Assembly: GCA_015039365.1 (NCBI GenBank)
Contig: WION01000203.1
Location: 1-64,000, forward strand
Reading direction: 5' to 3'
Origin: Amanita rubescens
Lineage: Eukaryota > Basidiomycota > Agaricomycetes > Agaricales > Amanitaceae
DNA: 64,000 nt
The position numbers were made by a program, and so were the translations under genes. The notes below the pieces were generated by a model. It made no database searches and was not told the origin of the DNA. It worked only from the letters and a program-made list of their open reading frames with translations. Every line of letters starts with the position of its first letter. Position 1 is the stretch's first letter. Positions 1 through 15,400 of this stretch are shown here, one piece after another.

Positions 1-1037
1 TCGAATTTTACATGCAAGTGAATATATTCGCCGAATGGCATGAAACCCCAGGCTGCGGATTTATATGTTGAATCTAATCACTAACACGTCGATTGTCTAT
101 TTTAAATTCTGACCTCCACCTCGAGGTCGTACGACGAGGCAATATCATCTCCAATGGTATCTTTTTCTTCGAAATTGTTTCATAGATGCCAGAGAGTGCA
201 CATATAGCAACAATGGTGAAGATAGCATGCGGCGGTGGCGAGCATCCCGCGCAAGAGGGTGAGCAGGCGGCTGGAATCAGTGGGCGTGGAAGGGTGGCAT
301 CAATAAGCAGCGAGTCGTTGTTCATTGCGGATTGGAGCACTGGGGCGTGGTAGCAGGCGTGGAGGGACTGGGCACGTCTGCAAGCAGTGAGTAAAGGCTA
401 CGGCGAAGGAGAACAGCGGCGGCGAGGAAGGTTGTGTTGGCTCGGAGTCAACCGTGGGCGGGGACCATCAGCAGTAAATAAAGCAGTGGGAGATAACACT
501 CACCATTAAAAGTAGTGCACCGTGCATCCCAGAGCGACTTGAGCAATGAGACAGGTCGTGGCCTGAGCTAGAGTCACCGGAGCTGTCGCTGCCAGAGCGG
601 GAGTGGTCATCCATACGATTTGCAAGACGGGAACTTCCGTTCCGAGAAATTTGACCGCGACACACAAGACCTTCGTTGTTCTTGACGTGGCAAATCGGGG
701 CCCTTTGTTTTTCGTTCTCACTAGAAAGCCCGGTGAAGTGAGCGCGGGATTCCGGGTATAGCTGGCCAATATACCCGGTCGATACCCTGCGTTTCGGCTA
801 TCAATAACCGGGATATAAAAGGGTTAAAAGACCGAAGCCTCGGAATATGAGCTCAGAGCGAGTCGAGATGTTGCTCTAGGTCCTTCTAAGGCGTGGGGGG
901 TGCACGACCCCTTTCTCATTACTTACTCAGATGGGAAAATCTCAAGTGCCTTGTGAGTTTTCATGTCCGGACGCGAGAATCGAATTCAAGCTGTTTGCAT
1001 TTGCAAAACCTTAGCTTTCCACTGTCCAGCACAGGGG
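1..1037. other. no supported gene
   Basis: No convincing gene is seen here. Several short open frames exist on both strands, but none has recognisable motifs or a consistent exon structure. The stretch around 780-860 contains a TATA-like run (gatataaaag) that could be a promoter, with nothing to confirm it. The last part of the interval is the 3' flank of the transporter gene that follows on the minus strand. Confidence 0.4.
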
Positions 1038-2555
1038 CTATCCCTCCACTTCGGCCATTTCCAGCAACCCCACCTCAACATCCTCAACACCCCTCTTCTC
1101 ACTCAATCCTTCCGTACCTGAACTACTCTCCTCACCCTCCCTCGCTTGCTTCATCACCACCACAAACACCGCCGAACCCAATATCAACACAATTCCAATG
1201 ACAGACAACGCCCCAGGTACAGTCCCAAACACTACCCTTCCCAAAATCAGCGCGAATATGATTCCAGAGTACACGCCCGTCGACGCGCGGCCTACTGCTT
1301 CACGTTGAAATCCGAGGATCATGCAGATCTGCGCGAAAAGGCCGAATAAGGTGACCAGCAGGAGGAGAGCGGCGAATAGTGGCCATTTTTGGGAGGTCGC
1401 AGGGATGGTGAGGTGGGTTTGTGTTATGGCCATGCTAGCGTGTAAGTGGGTTAAAGTGGACGCGGGATGTGTAGTACTATGTACGTACCCGAAAGAAGAG
1501 GCGATGACGCTAAACGAGGAGAGGTATACGATGTTATGAAACGGATGAGCGCGTTTTCCGATGACGCGGAGTATGTTGTCTGTCGTTCGTTCGTTTAGAC
1601 GGTAATGCATCTCGGTGAGGAACTTACATTCGCAAGTCACTGCGGCGACTCCCAACAATGCAACGCTGTTTATGAAAGTTGTTTAAATAGTTTCCAAGAT
1701 CGACTAGCACGTACCCGACCGCAACCATTCTCTCTCTCGTTGTGACCAATTTTGCTGCGTCGACTTGGAACGCGCGTAACGACAGTTCTTTCTCTCCCGG
1801 AAGATGTCCGACTCGGATAGCATCAAAAATGAAAGGTGGTCGTGCAATAAGCACGACGCCTACGAGGCTCACAACTACCAATAATAAGTCTAACATCGTC
1901 TCGGAAAAAATTAATACTTACTTCCCGCTAGTACCTCTTTCATCGTAAATTTTTCTTTAAGCAGAAAGGATCCGACAGCGGCGGAACATAGCGGGGTAAG
2001 GAACGTCAAAACTATTGCATCGGAGAGGGATAGGTACTGTAACGAGAACCAAAGACCAAAGATGCCAAAGAATCTACAATGAGGGAAGGTAGGCAGGGTG
2101 ATTGAAGACAACTTGGATACCTACCCCGTAAATCCACGAAGGCAGAGCAAAATACGAATGCCCGGTGGCCCAAGCACGGGATCGTTTATTTTTGCAAAGT
2201 GCCTTCCGAGATGTGTTAATTACCACCTCGTTCGGAGCACTCGGACGCACGTACATGTATGCGACTGCACAAAGGCAAGTTATTATCTTGAAATTGGAAG
2301 CAAAAAAATCAGCTCCTTCTTTACTCGGTGGCTAGGCTTACCATTCGAATCCACATAATCTAGTACGGAGAGCATCAGAATAAAGATTAACCGCGTCATT
2401 TGATCGACAATTACCTCTAGAACAGATACATCCTCTCCAAGAATTTTAACTGAGAGGTTCATCAACGCAAAAAATCCCTCTGCGGCCATAACGAATAAAA
2501 GGCCTTCGTTGTTCGCAACGTACGCCTTCAACGTCCCAAGACTAGATGCGAGCAT
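1038..2555 (-). CDS. DMT/EamA-family membrane transporter (copy 1)
   Basis: Multi-exon gene for an integral membrane protein of the drug/metabolite transporter (EamA, formerly DUF6) superfamily; the substrate cannot be told from sequence. Reading from the ATG at 2555, exons join into hydrophobic segments typical of the family: residues reading GLLFVMAAEGFFALMN, then FSLQYLSLSDAIVLTFLTPL, VVSLVGVVLIARPPFIFD, and near the end GRASTGVYSGIIFALILGRV with a GTVPGALSVIG motif. Short introns with GT-AG ends lie between these blocks, including an 18-nt exon after the first intron that is also present in copy 3. No frameshift was found, so this copy looks functional. It is one of three paralogues in the window; the others are at 34128 and 37195. 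An upstream in-frame ATG exists, so the start is uncertain. A tRNA-Glu lies about 600 nt upstream on the other strand. Confidence 0.75.
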
Positions 2556-3164
2556 GAAGGTATATCGAAAAACGCAATTGTTCGGGCCCAGCCTCGCTTT
2601 CAAGGAATTAATCTCCGTTATACAGAATTGAGCTTGGAAAGCGTCCATATGGACGTGTACTGGGAAACAGGACAGGCACAATCCATTGAAATGATCTCCT
2701 ATGTCGTTGAAGAAAAGACTGTCACTAGCAAAGGAAAGGCCCCTATATCAGCCGTCTTTAACCTTATCGGGGGTGGCGGCTGACATGAAAAAATGCCAAA
2801 GATGAGATTTGTAATGTTAGAAATCCGCACGTCGTATCTTCCCTGCCTCCCTGTCCCTGAGATGTGGAGATAGAACACCTAGAACGCCGTCAGGGTGAGG
2901 CAGAAATTAAACGATATTACCCACGTCAACGCGCATTGAGCTTACTAAATTTTTTTGGTTTCGTCTCGTGCCATGATTCTGAGTGCGAGCGGTCAGGTTC
3001 GGGCTAGAAACAGACTTCTGGGGCTGGAAGGGTCATGACGCACACGCGGGAGTCCAAAGTAAATGGCACTGAGGGTACTAGCGTGGGTGGTTGACTACGG
3101 TAAAAAGCCTCCAATGTGATCTTTTGCCCGTATCGTGTACCACAGACTAGTCTGTTATAACACA
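2556..3164. other. intergenic region between transporter copy 1 and tRNA-Glu
   Basis: No gene is seen. The interval should hold the promoter of the minus-strand transporter. Equivalent spacing between a DMT gene and a divergent tRNA-Glu recurs at 35543-36098 and 38682-39006. Confidence 0.4.
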
Positions 3165-3251
3165 TCCGGTATGGTGTAACGGCTAACATTGCCGCCTTTC
3201 AATGTGATTGACCAGAACGCGGCAGCTCGGGGTTCGATTCCCCGTACCGGA
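3165..3251 (+). tRNA. tRNA-Glu (TTC) with intron
   Basis: Complete tRNA. The 7-bp acceptor pairs TCCGGTA with TACCGGA. The D arm reads TGGTGTAACGGC (box A) and the T arm GGGGTTCGATTCCCC (box B). The anticodon stem GCCGC/GCGGC holds loop C-T-TTC-A, so the anticodon is TTC at 3198-3200, decoding GAA. A 16-nt intron at 3202-3217 sits at the canonical position after base 37. A run of T follows the 3' end and would serve as the Pol III terminator. It differs in anticodon from the other tRNA-Glu genes of the window, which read CTC. Confidence 0.93.
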
Positions 3252-3537
3252 ATTTTTTTCTCTTCCTACCACAAGGTCATGTTCCGTTCCTGATTTCCGT
3301 TTTTCAACCCCCGCAGTCAGCACTGGGGCAGAGTTTCATTCACATCGCCGAAAGCCATTGCGTACTTGCTCTTTTTTGACAAGCGAAGCGACCTACAATT
3401 CGCCCGAGTCGACAGCATACCTTTGGGAACGAAAACGAGTCACCCATATTTCAGACACCTTGCAACTCGCAAGTCAAGTAACTTGAAGTAGCATTAACGT
3501 TCTTGTGGGCCAAAAGGATTGCGAGGAGAAAAAAATT

Positions 3538-3622
3538 TCGGATACGGGGAATCGAACCCCGAGCTACCGCGATCATCTCGCTCAATGAGAGGCGGTAATG
3601 TTAGCCGTTACACCATATCCGA
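3538..3622 (-). tRNA. tRNA-Glu (CTC) with intron
   Basis: Complete minus-strand tRNA with acceptor TCGGATA/TATCCGA and the same D and T arms as the neighbouring copy. The anticodon stem here is ACCGC/GCGGT, a compensatory change relative to GCCGC/GCGGC. The anticodon is CTC, decoding GAG, with a 14-nt intron after base 37. A T-run follows the 3' end on the minus strand. It is convergent with the tRNA at 3165, with 286 nt between them. Confidence 0.93.
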
Positions 3623-3780
3623 TTGAAGGATATTGACATCAATAAGGTAAGCCAGAGCAACCTTCCACGAATCCATCGATTTCAACCATCACAATCAGAT
3701 ATCTGAACAACTCTACAATTCATTGTTATCTTATTACTACGCAACTACCTCTATACAAACAACAGACTCTATTTCATACA

Positions 3781-6700
3781 TTAATTCGCACGGATGAACA
3801 GTTCAAGCACATTCTTGGCCTCGCTAGGATCCAACTTCCATTTAGCGTCTGTTCTTCTGCCACTAGTGGAGCACGTTTCAGACCTATCAAACTCGTTCAG
3901 GCGTCTGAGTAACTTCTCGTCCGAGCTGATGGCGACGAGTAGATCCAGGTCTTCGCCTACATTGGTGACCTCGTCGAAATCAGACGAAAGCCAAGGGCCT
4001 CGAGTTCCCGACAACGGAGAACGCGCAGGTCCACCGGGATGGAGGATGGCACCCACGGCTGTGGATCTCGAAATGTTGTTAGGAAGGACGAGGAAGCTGT
4101 TCTTCCCGGGAATGATACGGAGCCCAAAGCGCTCGCCAAGACTAGAAAACAATGTAAGTGGTTGTACACACAAGTCGTGAATCCCGTTACCTGTCAAAAA
4201 TGTGGTTTTGAGCTTCGGCGGCTTGTCGCCTCGCCCAAGGTCTGACTGAACCGTCCTTCGTCTCTCCAGTCCAGTAGCGCCATACGACCGAAGCCTCACG
4301 TTCCTCGACGAACGATCCAGGGGTTCGCTCAGTGAACTGAATAAAACTTGTCAACCGATCAATATCATATTATCAAGAAAAAGGGCACAGACATAGTGCA
4401 ACATTTCCAAGCAAGCATTTTTCCAGGACATGTCAAGGTTAGACACCATGTTCAACCATTCACCAGTGTTCTTGCGTGCGTTCGGACGAGGACGGATGAA
4501 GCATCCATTTTCAGCGCTGCCAGCCGCACGTTCAGCGATCACTTCCGAACCAAACAAAAAACGGGCGTGTTACTCACACAATACCAAGTTTAGGTATTTT
4601 CTCTGCCACACGGTCCAGGACGCCCTTGACTTGAAGCCCACTCAAAAGCCATACTTCGTTATTCTTATTCTCCGCGAGAGATTTCAGGACGTTGAGCGGC
4701 TCTTCCGGTATTTCAACTTCACCCGCCATGACTGTCGCCAAACCTTCCTTCGTGAGATCTCTCTTCCATAATGTTGCCTCAAAGTCAACTACATAACTGT
4801 CAGTCAATAAACTAAGAGGTCAGCCATCTTACGAACCAAGAATTATTCTTCGACTCGAGTGTTTCCATCTAGGAATTACGAGCGGCGCATCAAAGGTGGG
4901 CACTTCTGAAAGGTCGTGCAGCATGTGTTCCGTATGAGCCCGGACGCAGCGCGTCAAGAAAGATGTGACAAACGCCTGTGCCGTTTGGGCAACGACGTGG
5001 CTATGAAGTTCCTAAAACCAGGTTGTTCTGAGAAAACTTGTAAGTTACTTTGGGGAAACAATCACCTCCCAACGGGTCTTCATTTGCTCGCGATCCATGG
5101 TGAAGGCCTCGAAGGTGCATCAGCAAAACGGATGCGAGCGAAGAAAGTTCTGGAATACCTGATGTATAGCATTCGCGGTGTCTCTTTTGTCCCATGGATT
5201 AACCGCGATGCAAGATCTGAATCCGCTGTAACTGTAACTGCCGGTGAACTAAAAGCTACACTAAGCGTCTGCGTATGAAAAGCAGTGGATGAATGCTTAC
5301 CTCGGACAAGATCAACGGATGGTAGTTGCCTTCCTGACAAATGACGTATTCATGCGTGCGCAACGCCATTCCTTCTCGCAGACTTGTCACCATGAAAGCA
5401 TCCGCAACAATCAAAAGCGCAAGATATTGGCTAAAAGTTAAATCCTGTACACGACTGAGTTCGAAAATCCATGTGAACGGGTCATGAATATTACCTGAGT
5501 GTGCAAGAAAATCACAGGTTGATATGTCAGCGTCGAGTATCTCGAATTAATCCTTGACACGACATCAGCCACTCCGCCGTGAAATTCGTTAATTTCAGTC
5601 GTTTGAAGTGCAACCTGTATAAGCACAACCTGTCAAGAAAGTGAGTCAAAGTATCGATTAACGAAGGAAGAAGCACACCTTCTCCTGAAATTCTGGATTT
5701 TGGTCCAGGAACCGTTCAAACGCCAGAATCTTGTGCCGTACACCCTACCCGCTGGTTCAGCAGATCTATATAACTCATAACCTGAATATAGTACCTGAAC
5801 TTCGTCCAACTTGTCTCTTCCAACGATAATCTTCTTGCCTGCATACCGTTGCTTCAAAACCTGAACCCATTCACGTACTTCGGGGTTCTTCCTATGAAAC
5901 GAACAAGTTAGCATCTCTCTAATGAAAACCGGGCAGCAGAATCTTACTTCTTTTCCTTCAAGGCCGTTACATCGATTCCCATAGGGAAAACGCCGACGTC
6001 AACAAACCGACCCATGCTAGCTGTTCCCATTCCAGCTTCATCTCTAGTCTTTCCATTCCTAAAGTTGTTCGCTTCGGTTTGATCAGTTTCGGTATCAGTA
6101 ATGATTTGAATTCCTTTGGGCAACGCTTCATAAGCAAGAATACGGCTAACAGTCTGACGGAAGTGCCGCGCATAGTTGGCGGTTTGGAAGCCAACGAGAT
6201 CTGCTCCCAGTATTCCGTTTAATAGCGCCTCACGGACACTAAGACACCGGAAAATCTCGGAAGAGGGGAATGCGACGTGCATGAAGAACCCGATAGCGTG
6301 TGAGGAGGAATATTTGGGGTGATTGCGGATGAGCGCAGGAAGAAGCATAAGGTGGTAATCGTTGACCCAAACTACATCTATGTTCAGCCGAAAAACTAGC
6401 TGTTAAGAATGAAGGCAACATACTGATATCTCCGTCTCGAACGTGCTCCATGATGACATCTGCAAATCGACGGTTAACAGCGACATATTGCTTCCAGGTC
6501 GCAGACTCGTAAAACAGTTTTGTCTTTGGAGCATCGGGAACTGCATAGTGCAAGCACGGCCACAATACCTACCAAAGCATGAGTCGAAACATGGCGGAAC
6601 AAATAGAGTGACAAACCTGATGACAAAACTCGTCATAAAAGCTGTTAAATTCGTCGTCTGGGATCCAAACAGGGACACTGGAGCGTTCTTCACTCATTCT

Positions 6701-7602
6701 GGTATCGATATCGTTCCGCATAGCTTCGCTAAAGCCGTCGGTATGGGTACCGAGAGTGCCAACCCACAGTAGATTCTTCAACTTGTCAACACTTTGAATA
6801 GCGTTCTTGAGCCCTCCATTGCAGTGGGAGTTGTCTACAAAGTGCCAGGCGTTCTCATTCCCGCCATTGATACTGTTGGCGTAAGAGGAAACGTTCGAAA
6901 CAGAAGCGCGCAAAGAGGTGGCCGTATCCGTGTCCGTGACGCGTCGAGAAGACGAGCGAGACTTTTTGCGCTTAACACGGGGTCCGGAACCGAGGTCAGA
7001 ATGGGTGGTTATATGCCTGCGTGAAGCAGACCGAGAGCCGGCTCCAGGAGAATCGGAAGGAGGCACAAAGTCAACGGGTGAAGAAACTGTGTCGCCATCA
7101 ACATCACGGATCTCTTCAATTGTCTTGCCTGCCGCGTTGACGACGACGTCTGTGCTGAACCTAAGAACTTTGGCAAAGGGATTGGCTATTTCCGCTGTGG
7201 GTGAGCGAGAACTGGGGGTGGAAAACCTCGTCTAGAACAACAAAGTGTTATCTGTGTTGCGTATATATGCTCGAATAGTGTGCGTACCTTGTCTTTGAGA
7301 TCATCGACGATACTCTTCAAAGGGCTTAGGCTGCTACCGAGTGCCGCGCCGCCAGAGTTGCTGGGCTTCCGAGAATGGGTGGCAAAAGAGGATCGCTTGG
7401 GAGCAGGCGAAGTTGGCGGAACACCGAGCTTTGATACCTCTGTTCCGGGTAGGCCCGCGGCGACAGCAGAAGCGGCAATGGATATTGAGATAGGATAGGA
7501 ATATGAGAGATCTGGGGTGGAAGGCTGGGATTCGCCTTGAACGGCGGTGGTTGGGAGGAAGAGTGAGGCGACTAGGACGCGATGGGTCTTGAAGGAAGAC
7601 AT
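3781..7602 (-). CDS. trehalose-phosphate synthase complex subunit, Tsl1/Tps3-like (both catalytic sites degenerate)
   Basis: Large spliced gene, ATG at 7602 and TAA at 3781, with more than ten introns (for example 7232-7287, 6569-6616, 6378-6423, 5892-5947, 5745-5794, 5445-5494, 5249-5300). The order is a low-complexity Ser/Pro-rich N-terminal extension, then a GT20 (trehalose-6-phosphate synthase) domain with VPVWIPDDEFNSFYDEFCHQ, VWVNDYHLMLLPALIRNHP and FFMHVAFPSSEIFRCL, then a trehalose-phosphatase (HAD) domain. In the GT20 domain the canonical DRLDYIKG sugar-phosphate motif reads DKLDEVQG. In the phosphatase domain motif I (DxDGT) reads DFEAT, and the late GDD motif reads ISSD. This suggests a non-catalytic regulatory subunit such as yeast Tsl1 or Tps3, acting in the cytosolic trehalose complex with catalytic Tps1 and Tps2. 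The family assignment is firm; loss of activity is inferred from the motifs. Confidence 0.88.
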
Positions 7603-8137
7603 GAGGGATAAAGACTAGGAAGCCATAGTGAGCCTTTTTACTAGATGTCAATTGTTTCAGTGGTCGTCCTTATTTGGGTGTTGTTCCCAGTTTCCGCTCG
7701 TCCTCGATATATTTGGCTTGGCAATCGGATCCTGTGGCAATGAACGTGCGACTGAACCTCCTAAGTCGCTCATGCGGTTGTCCTTATCCTTCTGGCGCAG
7801 TCTAACTGCGTCCTCGCTATTGTGTGCACTTATACTTTGCTCCACCACCGCCTACCACCAAATGGATCTAGACTTCTCGGTCTCCCGAAGAGTCGTTCGG
7901 GGAGCTTGATATATCCGTCTCATTCCGACGCCATCAACCCATCAGCGCCCACGGTAATGTCCGCGGCTAAAAGTGACGCTATTTCTGTTCGTAAGATAGG
8001 CCCTCGGAAGACTACACTAAAACGCGTTAGGCATAGATAACATGTCGATAAGTGCGTATCGAGCGCATCATAGTCTATGGACTGCTCACATACACTGCAA
8101 CAGTTAACAGTCTGATTGATGAGTGACAAAAAAATAT
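7603..8137. other. 5' flank of the trehalose complex subunit gene
   Basis: No gene is seen. This is the upstream region of the minus-strand gene and should contain its promoter. No clear stress-response element array was recognised. Confidence 0.4.
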
Positions 8138-8223
8138 TCGGATACGGGGAATCGAACCCCGAGCTGCCGCGTTCCATCTCGCAATATGAGAGGCGGCAAT
8201 GTTAGCCGTTACACCATATCCGA
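8138..8223 (-). tRNA. tRNA-Glu (CTC) with intron
   Basis: Complete minus-strand tRNA. The acceptor is TCGGATA/TATCCGA, the anticodon stem GCCGC/GCGGC and the anticodon CTC, with a 15-nt intron after base 37. D and T arms are identical to the other copies, and a T-run follows the 3' end on the minus strand. It lies just before the left edge of the duplicated monooxygenase block. Confidence 0.93.
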
Positions 8224-9141
8224 CTTATTGATTGAGCTTACGCCAATTTATTACTACCATTACGTTGAGATTAGCATATGCTGGTGATATGCAGCCCAAA
8301 AAAGCTTGCTGCGCTCATGTACATAATACGATCGAAGCAGTTTCCTTTCGTAACCTTACATGTTAGCTTAGTCACAACTAAAGCGATCGCCTCGTCGTCC
8401 ATCATTTGCTCTTATTTTTGACGCAGTCCTTATCACCATCTCCCCGACGAAAGCGCGAACTGACAGCTCAAAGAGGGGAAAATGCCGTCCAGATTGAGTA
8501 GAATGGAAGCGAGTGGCGGGCAAAACGTGCTTCACAACGAGCTATCGGAAGTGTGGCATGAGAAGAAGGCGGGTGGCCATTACTAAGTCCCGAGGCGAAC
8601 CATCCTGGACATTTTTTTATTGCGGGCTCGATAGCTTGAGGAACAGTTGCAGCATAAGACTCACGCGTGACACCACCTGCAGGTTCAACTTTACCCAGTC
8701 ACGGGTCCTTGCCCTTCCTATACCCTAATATGCGATAACAAACCCATTACAACGAACATTACGTCCGATCACGGAATACTACGCGACGTGATAGTGGGTA
8801 AAGTCATCCACTATTGGGATTTCTCGTGAACCATCCGTACTTTTTTTGCATGGTCTAATTATTGTCAGGTGAAAATTGTTGCATTTTGGTAAACCATGAC
8901 AAACCACCAGTGAAAAGTTCGACATATTGGGTAGAGTCCACCAGCTTCGCTCTCTTTACTCCTTACACTCGTCTTCACTCCTAGCCTTGTCCAAAAATAG
9001 GTTCGTTTATCTCTAGAGCTCTGATCTCCTTTGACACGGACATTTACACAGAATTGACATGACTGACCTATTTATAGCCGCAATACATTTCTTACTGAGC
9101 TCGTTACGCAATGATGGTATCTCTCTCTCCATGAGATACTT
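8224..9141. other. 5' flank of monooxygenase copy 1, duplicated at 19283-20442
   Basis: No gene is seen. From about 8300 the sequence matches, with indels, the region upstream of the second monooxygenase copy. A segment of about 370 nt at 19340-19707 is present only in the second copy. The matching flanks show that the duplication included the promoter. Confidence 0.6.
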
Positions 9142-11849
<2,708 letters not shown>

Positions 11850-12455
11850 TAACCTGCCATCCCCTGCGCAGAGTGTGACCGGATATTGAATTAATGTAAT
11901 ATAAATGGTACTATAGAATGTACAAGATGCTGATAGATTATGGATGTCCTTACCTCCTCTCGCTGCAACCTCTTAATCGGAATTCGTTTTGTCGTTTGCT
12001 TTGTGGTTAAAAGCTTACCGAGAAGCGCTCCGCTGATTTCATGTTGCCCATTTGGTGGAGTTCCAAATAATCCTTTGATGCGCATAACCTATCACCCGAA
12101 AGACAGGATCAGTCCGTTAGAGAGTGTCTAGAGCCCATGATTGCGATATCAGTCGCCGCTCCCGGGCCGCCGACCGTCGTGAACATCTTACGTTCTTACT
12201 GGGTTGCTTTATTGGGTCCGATCGAGCTGGCAGGATCGTAGGAGGATATATGTGATCGTATACGGACGCAGTAGTTAGCTCACAGGAGCGCCAAATGCCA
12301 GATCAAAGGGTGAGAGAACGAGGAAATTTGTTAGTGACGATTACTAATCACATGCCGCAGCTCCTTCTGCGTGCTCTTTAACTTTCAGGCTCTCCGTTCT
12401 TTACCTGTGCTTATTGCGAGCATCTCACTAGTATTTGCTAGATCAAACAATAGTT
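11850..12455. other. 3' flank of monooxygenase copy 1 and 5' flank of the GTPase gene
   Basis: No gene is seen. Up to about 11998 the sequence matches the 3' flank of the second monooxygenase copy (to about 23275). Beyond that point the copies diverge, so a duplication or deletion junction lies near 11998. The rest has ordinary CpG content, unlike the gene that follows. Confidence 0.45.
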
Positions 12456-15400
12456 ATGGCAGACTCGGAGATCACCGATGCACATCCGAGTCGTCAATCA
12501 AGGCTGGCAGAGATTTCAAAGTTAAACTACAATTCCGGCAAGGTGTCCAGTGAGTTTTATCATCAGTTGTTTGGATCTGAATTTGACTTGCTAACCGATG
12601 CAGACTTCTTGCTTAGGACACTTAAAGATCGATACAGATGCCCTTATTTTCGTATCCTTGTCATAGGGAGGGCTAATGCTGGAAAAACAACCATTCTTGA
12701 GAAGGTTTGTAGTGTGGCACGGGGGACAATCTCCATGATATATGACCAGAATGGTAAGCTGAGCTAAAATAAAGGCTTCTACTGTTGTGACATTCAGGAT
12801 TTTTAGGTGAAAAACTGGAACCCTCTAAAACACATTTGATGCCATCTGCTGAAGTGAGTCAAATAAAGGAATATGGATGCTTTCATGGATTGCAACAATC
12901 TTCAGAGGGGTCTCCATGAGATTGAGCACCAGATTACTTATAAAGGCAGCAACTTTGTCTTCCATGATTCCCAAGGATTTGAATCTGGTGGTACTGAGGA
13001 GCTGGAGCTTGTTTGGAAATTCATTGAAAAGCGTTCTGCTTCAATTGAGCTAAGAGATCAGCTACATGCAATTTGGTATTTTATTCTGGTTCTTTGCATT
13101 GCTGTGAATGAATGAATTTTCATAGGTATTGTATACCCATGGACAGCCCTCGCCCTCTCTTATCTGCAGAACTTGAATTTTTCAGCAAGGGAACTGGGAA
13201 GGGTAAGTCCTGTCCAAGGCCAACTGCAGTCTACATACATATAAATTTCATCTAAATAGTCCCCTTGGTGACTATATTCACTAAATTTGATGGCCAAATC
13301 ATTGCAGAATATGGAAAATTGTGTGATTCAGGAGAAGATAAAGATAAGTGGGGTGAAGCTAGGATAAATGCTAATGCTGCTTTCCAGCAAATTTATCTGC
13401 CCAAGGTTTTGAACACTAAACATCCTCCAAAAGCATATGTACAATTGGAAGGGAGGGAAAACAAATAATCCTTGTTGCAAAAGTAATGATTTTTGGCAGA
13501 TATGGATTTGCCAGAGAAGGACTGTCCTGAATTAGCTACAGTGACAGCAGAAGCAATTGATGATAGTAGCCTACAAGAACTCTTTGTCTCAACACAAATG
13601 AACAATCTTGATCTTTGTTCAAATACTGCACTTCAGTGAGGATCAGATTCAGAATGTTAATTTCAGATATTAACTACCCTTAGACATATCTTGGCTCAAA
13701 GTGAACTCTCATGGAGTACAGTCATGAGCATGGTTCTTAGCAAGTTTCCCCATTATTGGGTAGGTTTGCAAAATATTGTGATGTGGATCTACAAAGCTAA
13801 GTAAAAATCAGGTAGACAGAAATGTGAGCTCCATTTGTGCAAAGATGCATGGACTGTTGGGAAAATTGAAATAGGACGTGAGTATGATTTTCCAAAACAA
13901 ATGCTTGGTTGACTGATAATCAGGATGTATGTTACACTTTTCCCTTGACCTGTAGGAAGGTCTGATAGGCAACAACATCTTGAAAACAGGATAATGAAAT
14001 GAATGTGAGTGAAACTGCAACATTTTCTACAGTTATCTAATGACATTGATAACAGTGGGTAAGAAGTAGCCATGACCATGATACTAAGTGTTCATCTTAC
14101 CATCACCAGTTTGTGAGTGACATGGCCCATTTTTCTGCCATGCTTTTCATCCATGGCCCCACCAGAACTCCAGTGAGCAAAATTATATTCTGATAGGCCA
14201 TTTGATTACATAAGCATTGTACAACAAATAGAGAGTGTGTTATATTCCACACCACACATTATCATGCTATCTCAATTCCAACAGACTGTAAGTATCACTT
14301 TTTTTTCTGCAAAGATGCACCATGCATATCCTAATTTGCAACTGAATAAAGTGAGTATACCCACATTCTCTACCAGAGGCTTTGCATCTGATGCCACATG
14401 ACTAAAAGGCAGTGAGTGGTGCTGTACATTTCACTGCTAGGAACATCTGGCATCTCATTTGAGTCACTGTGTGACTAACAGACAGTAAGTTTACCCTGTT
14501 TTGTGTAGGGATCTCATTTCATTTTATCCTATTGTCAATAGCAGGTGAGCATACTTTGTTTTAATCACTTGGACTGCATCCCATTTCATGACCAACAGCC
14601 AGTGAGTGACTTTGTACATTTCTCTTGGGTGTTCAACATTATGCCAAATAGACAGTGGGTTTTTATGTAACCCTTTATTGTAGAACACCTGATCTCATTT
14701 CATGACCAGGAGGAAGTGAGTATTAACCAATAGAGTCCTCTGCCAAGCACTCACTCCTGACCTCATCTGATCACAATAGTTTGTAAGTGAATCTGCACAT
14801 TTTTTCCAGGCCATCTCATCATGTATATCACCAATAGAAAGTGAGTAACACCAACTGTTTGCTAGATGGCAGCCTCACTGATTAAAATGTTGTGACTAAT
14901 AGACAGTGAGTCACACTGCTATTTTCCCATGAAACACTGTTCCCATGCCACATGATGAATAGCTTGTAAGCATACAATTTGTGTGGTCAGGCAGTTTTCA
15001 GACTATGAGCCAACAGTTTGTGAGTGGTACTGTAGATTTGTTCTACTGCAACCTCAAAGATCTTGGCATACACTGTCATACAGTCTGTAAGTGGGCTGTG
15101 ATCTCTCAGGCAGTCTCCATATCTTATTCCAACAGGATGTAAGCAATGCTGCATTATTCCTGTCAGGCAATCTCATCTGCCAAATTTTGTGGTCTACAGA
15201 AAGTGAGTGATGTTATGCACATCTCCTAGCTAGTCTAAAGAATATATCATTGATGGCAAACAGTTTGTAGTGACATCATGCCCAACCTCGTGTTTTTGAT
15301 TTTCTTTGGTCATAGACAGTCAGTGATACATTATATTTTTTTTTTAGTCTCATTCTATTAACAACAGACAGTAAGTAACTCACATTTATAATATCATATC

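Noticed and set aside
506..769. Minus-strand open frame of 87 codons
   Set aside because: No motif, no exon partner and no paralogue; composition like the surrounding non-coding DNA.
3794..4245. Plus-strand frames of 128 and 68 codons opposite the trehalose subunit gene
   Set aside because: They are shadows of well-supported coding exons on the other strand.
13927..13960. A micro-exon after TGTAG at 13956
   Set aside because: The intron before it would be only 29 nt and the donor GTCTG is poor; the neighbouring exons fit the spacing without it.
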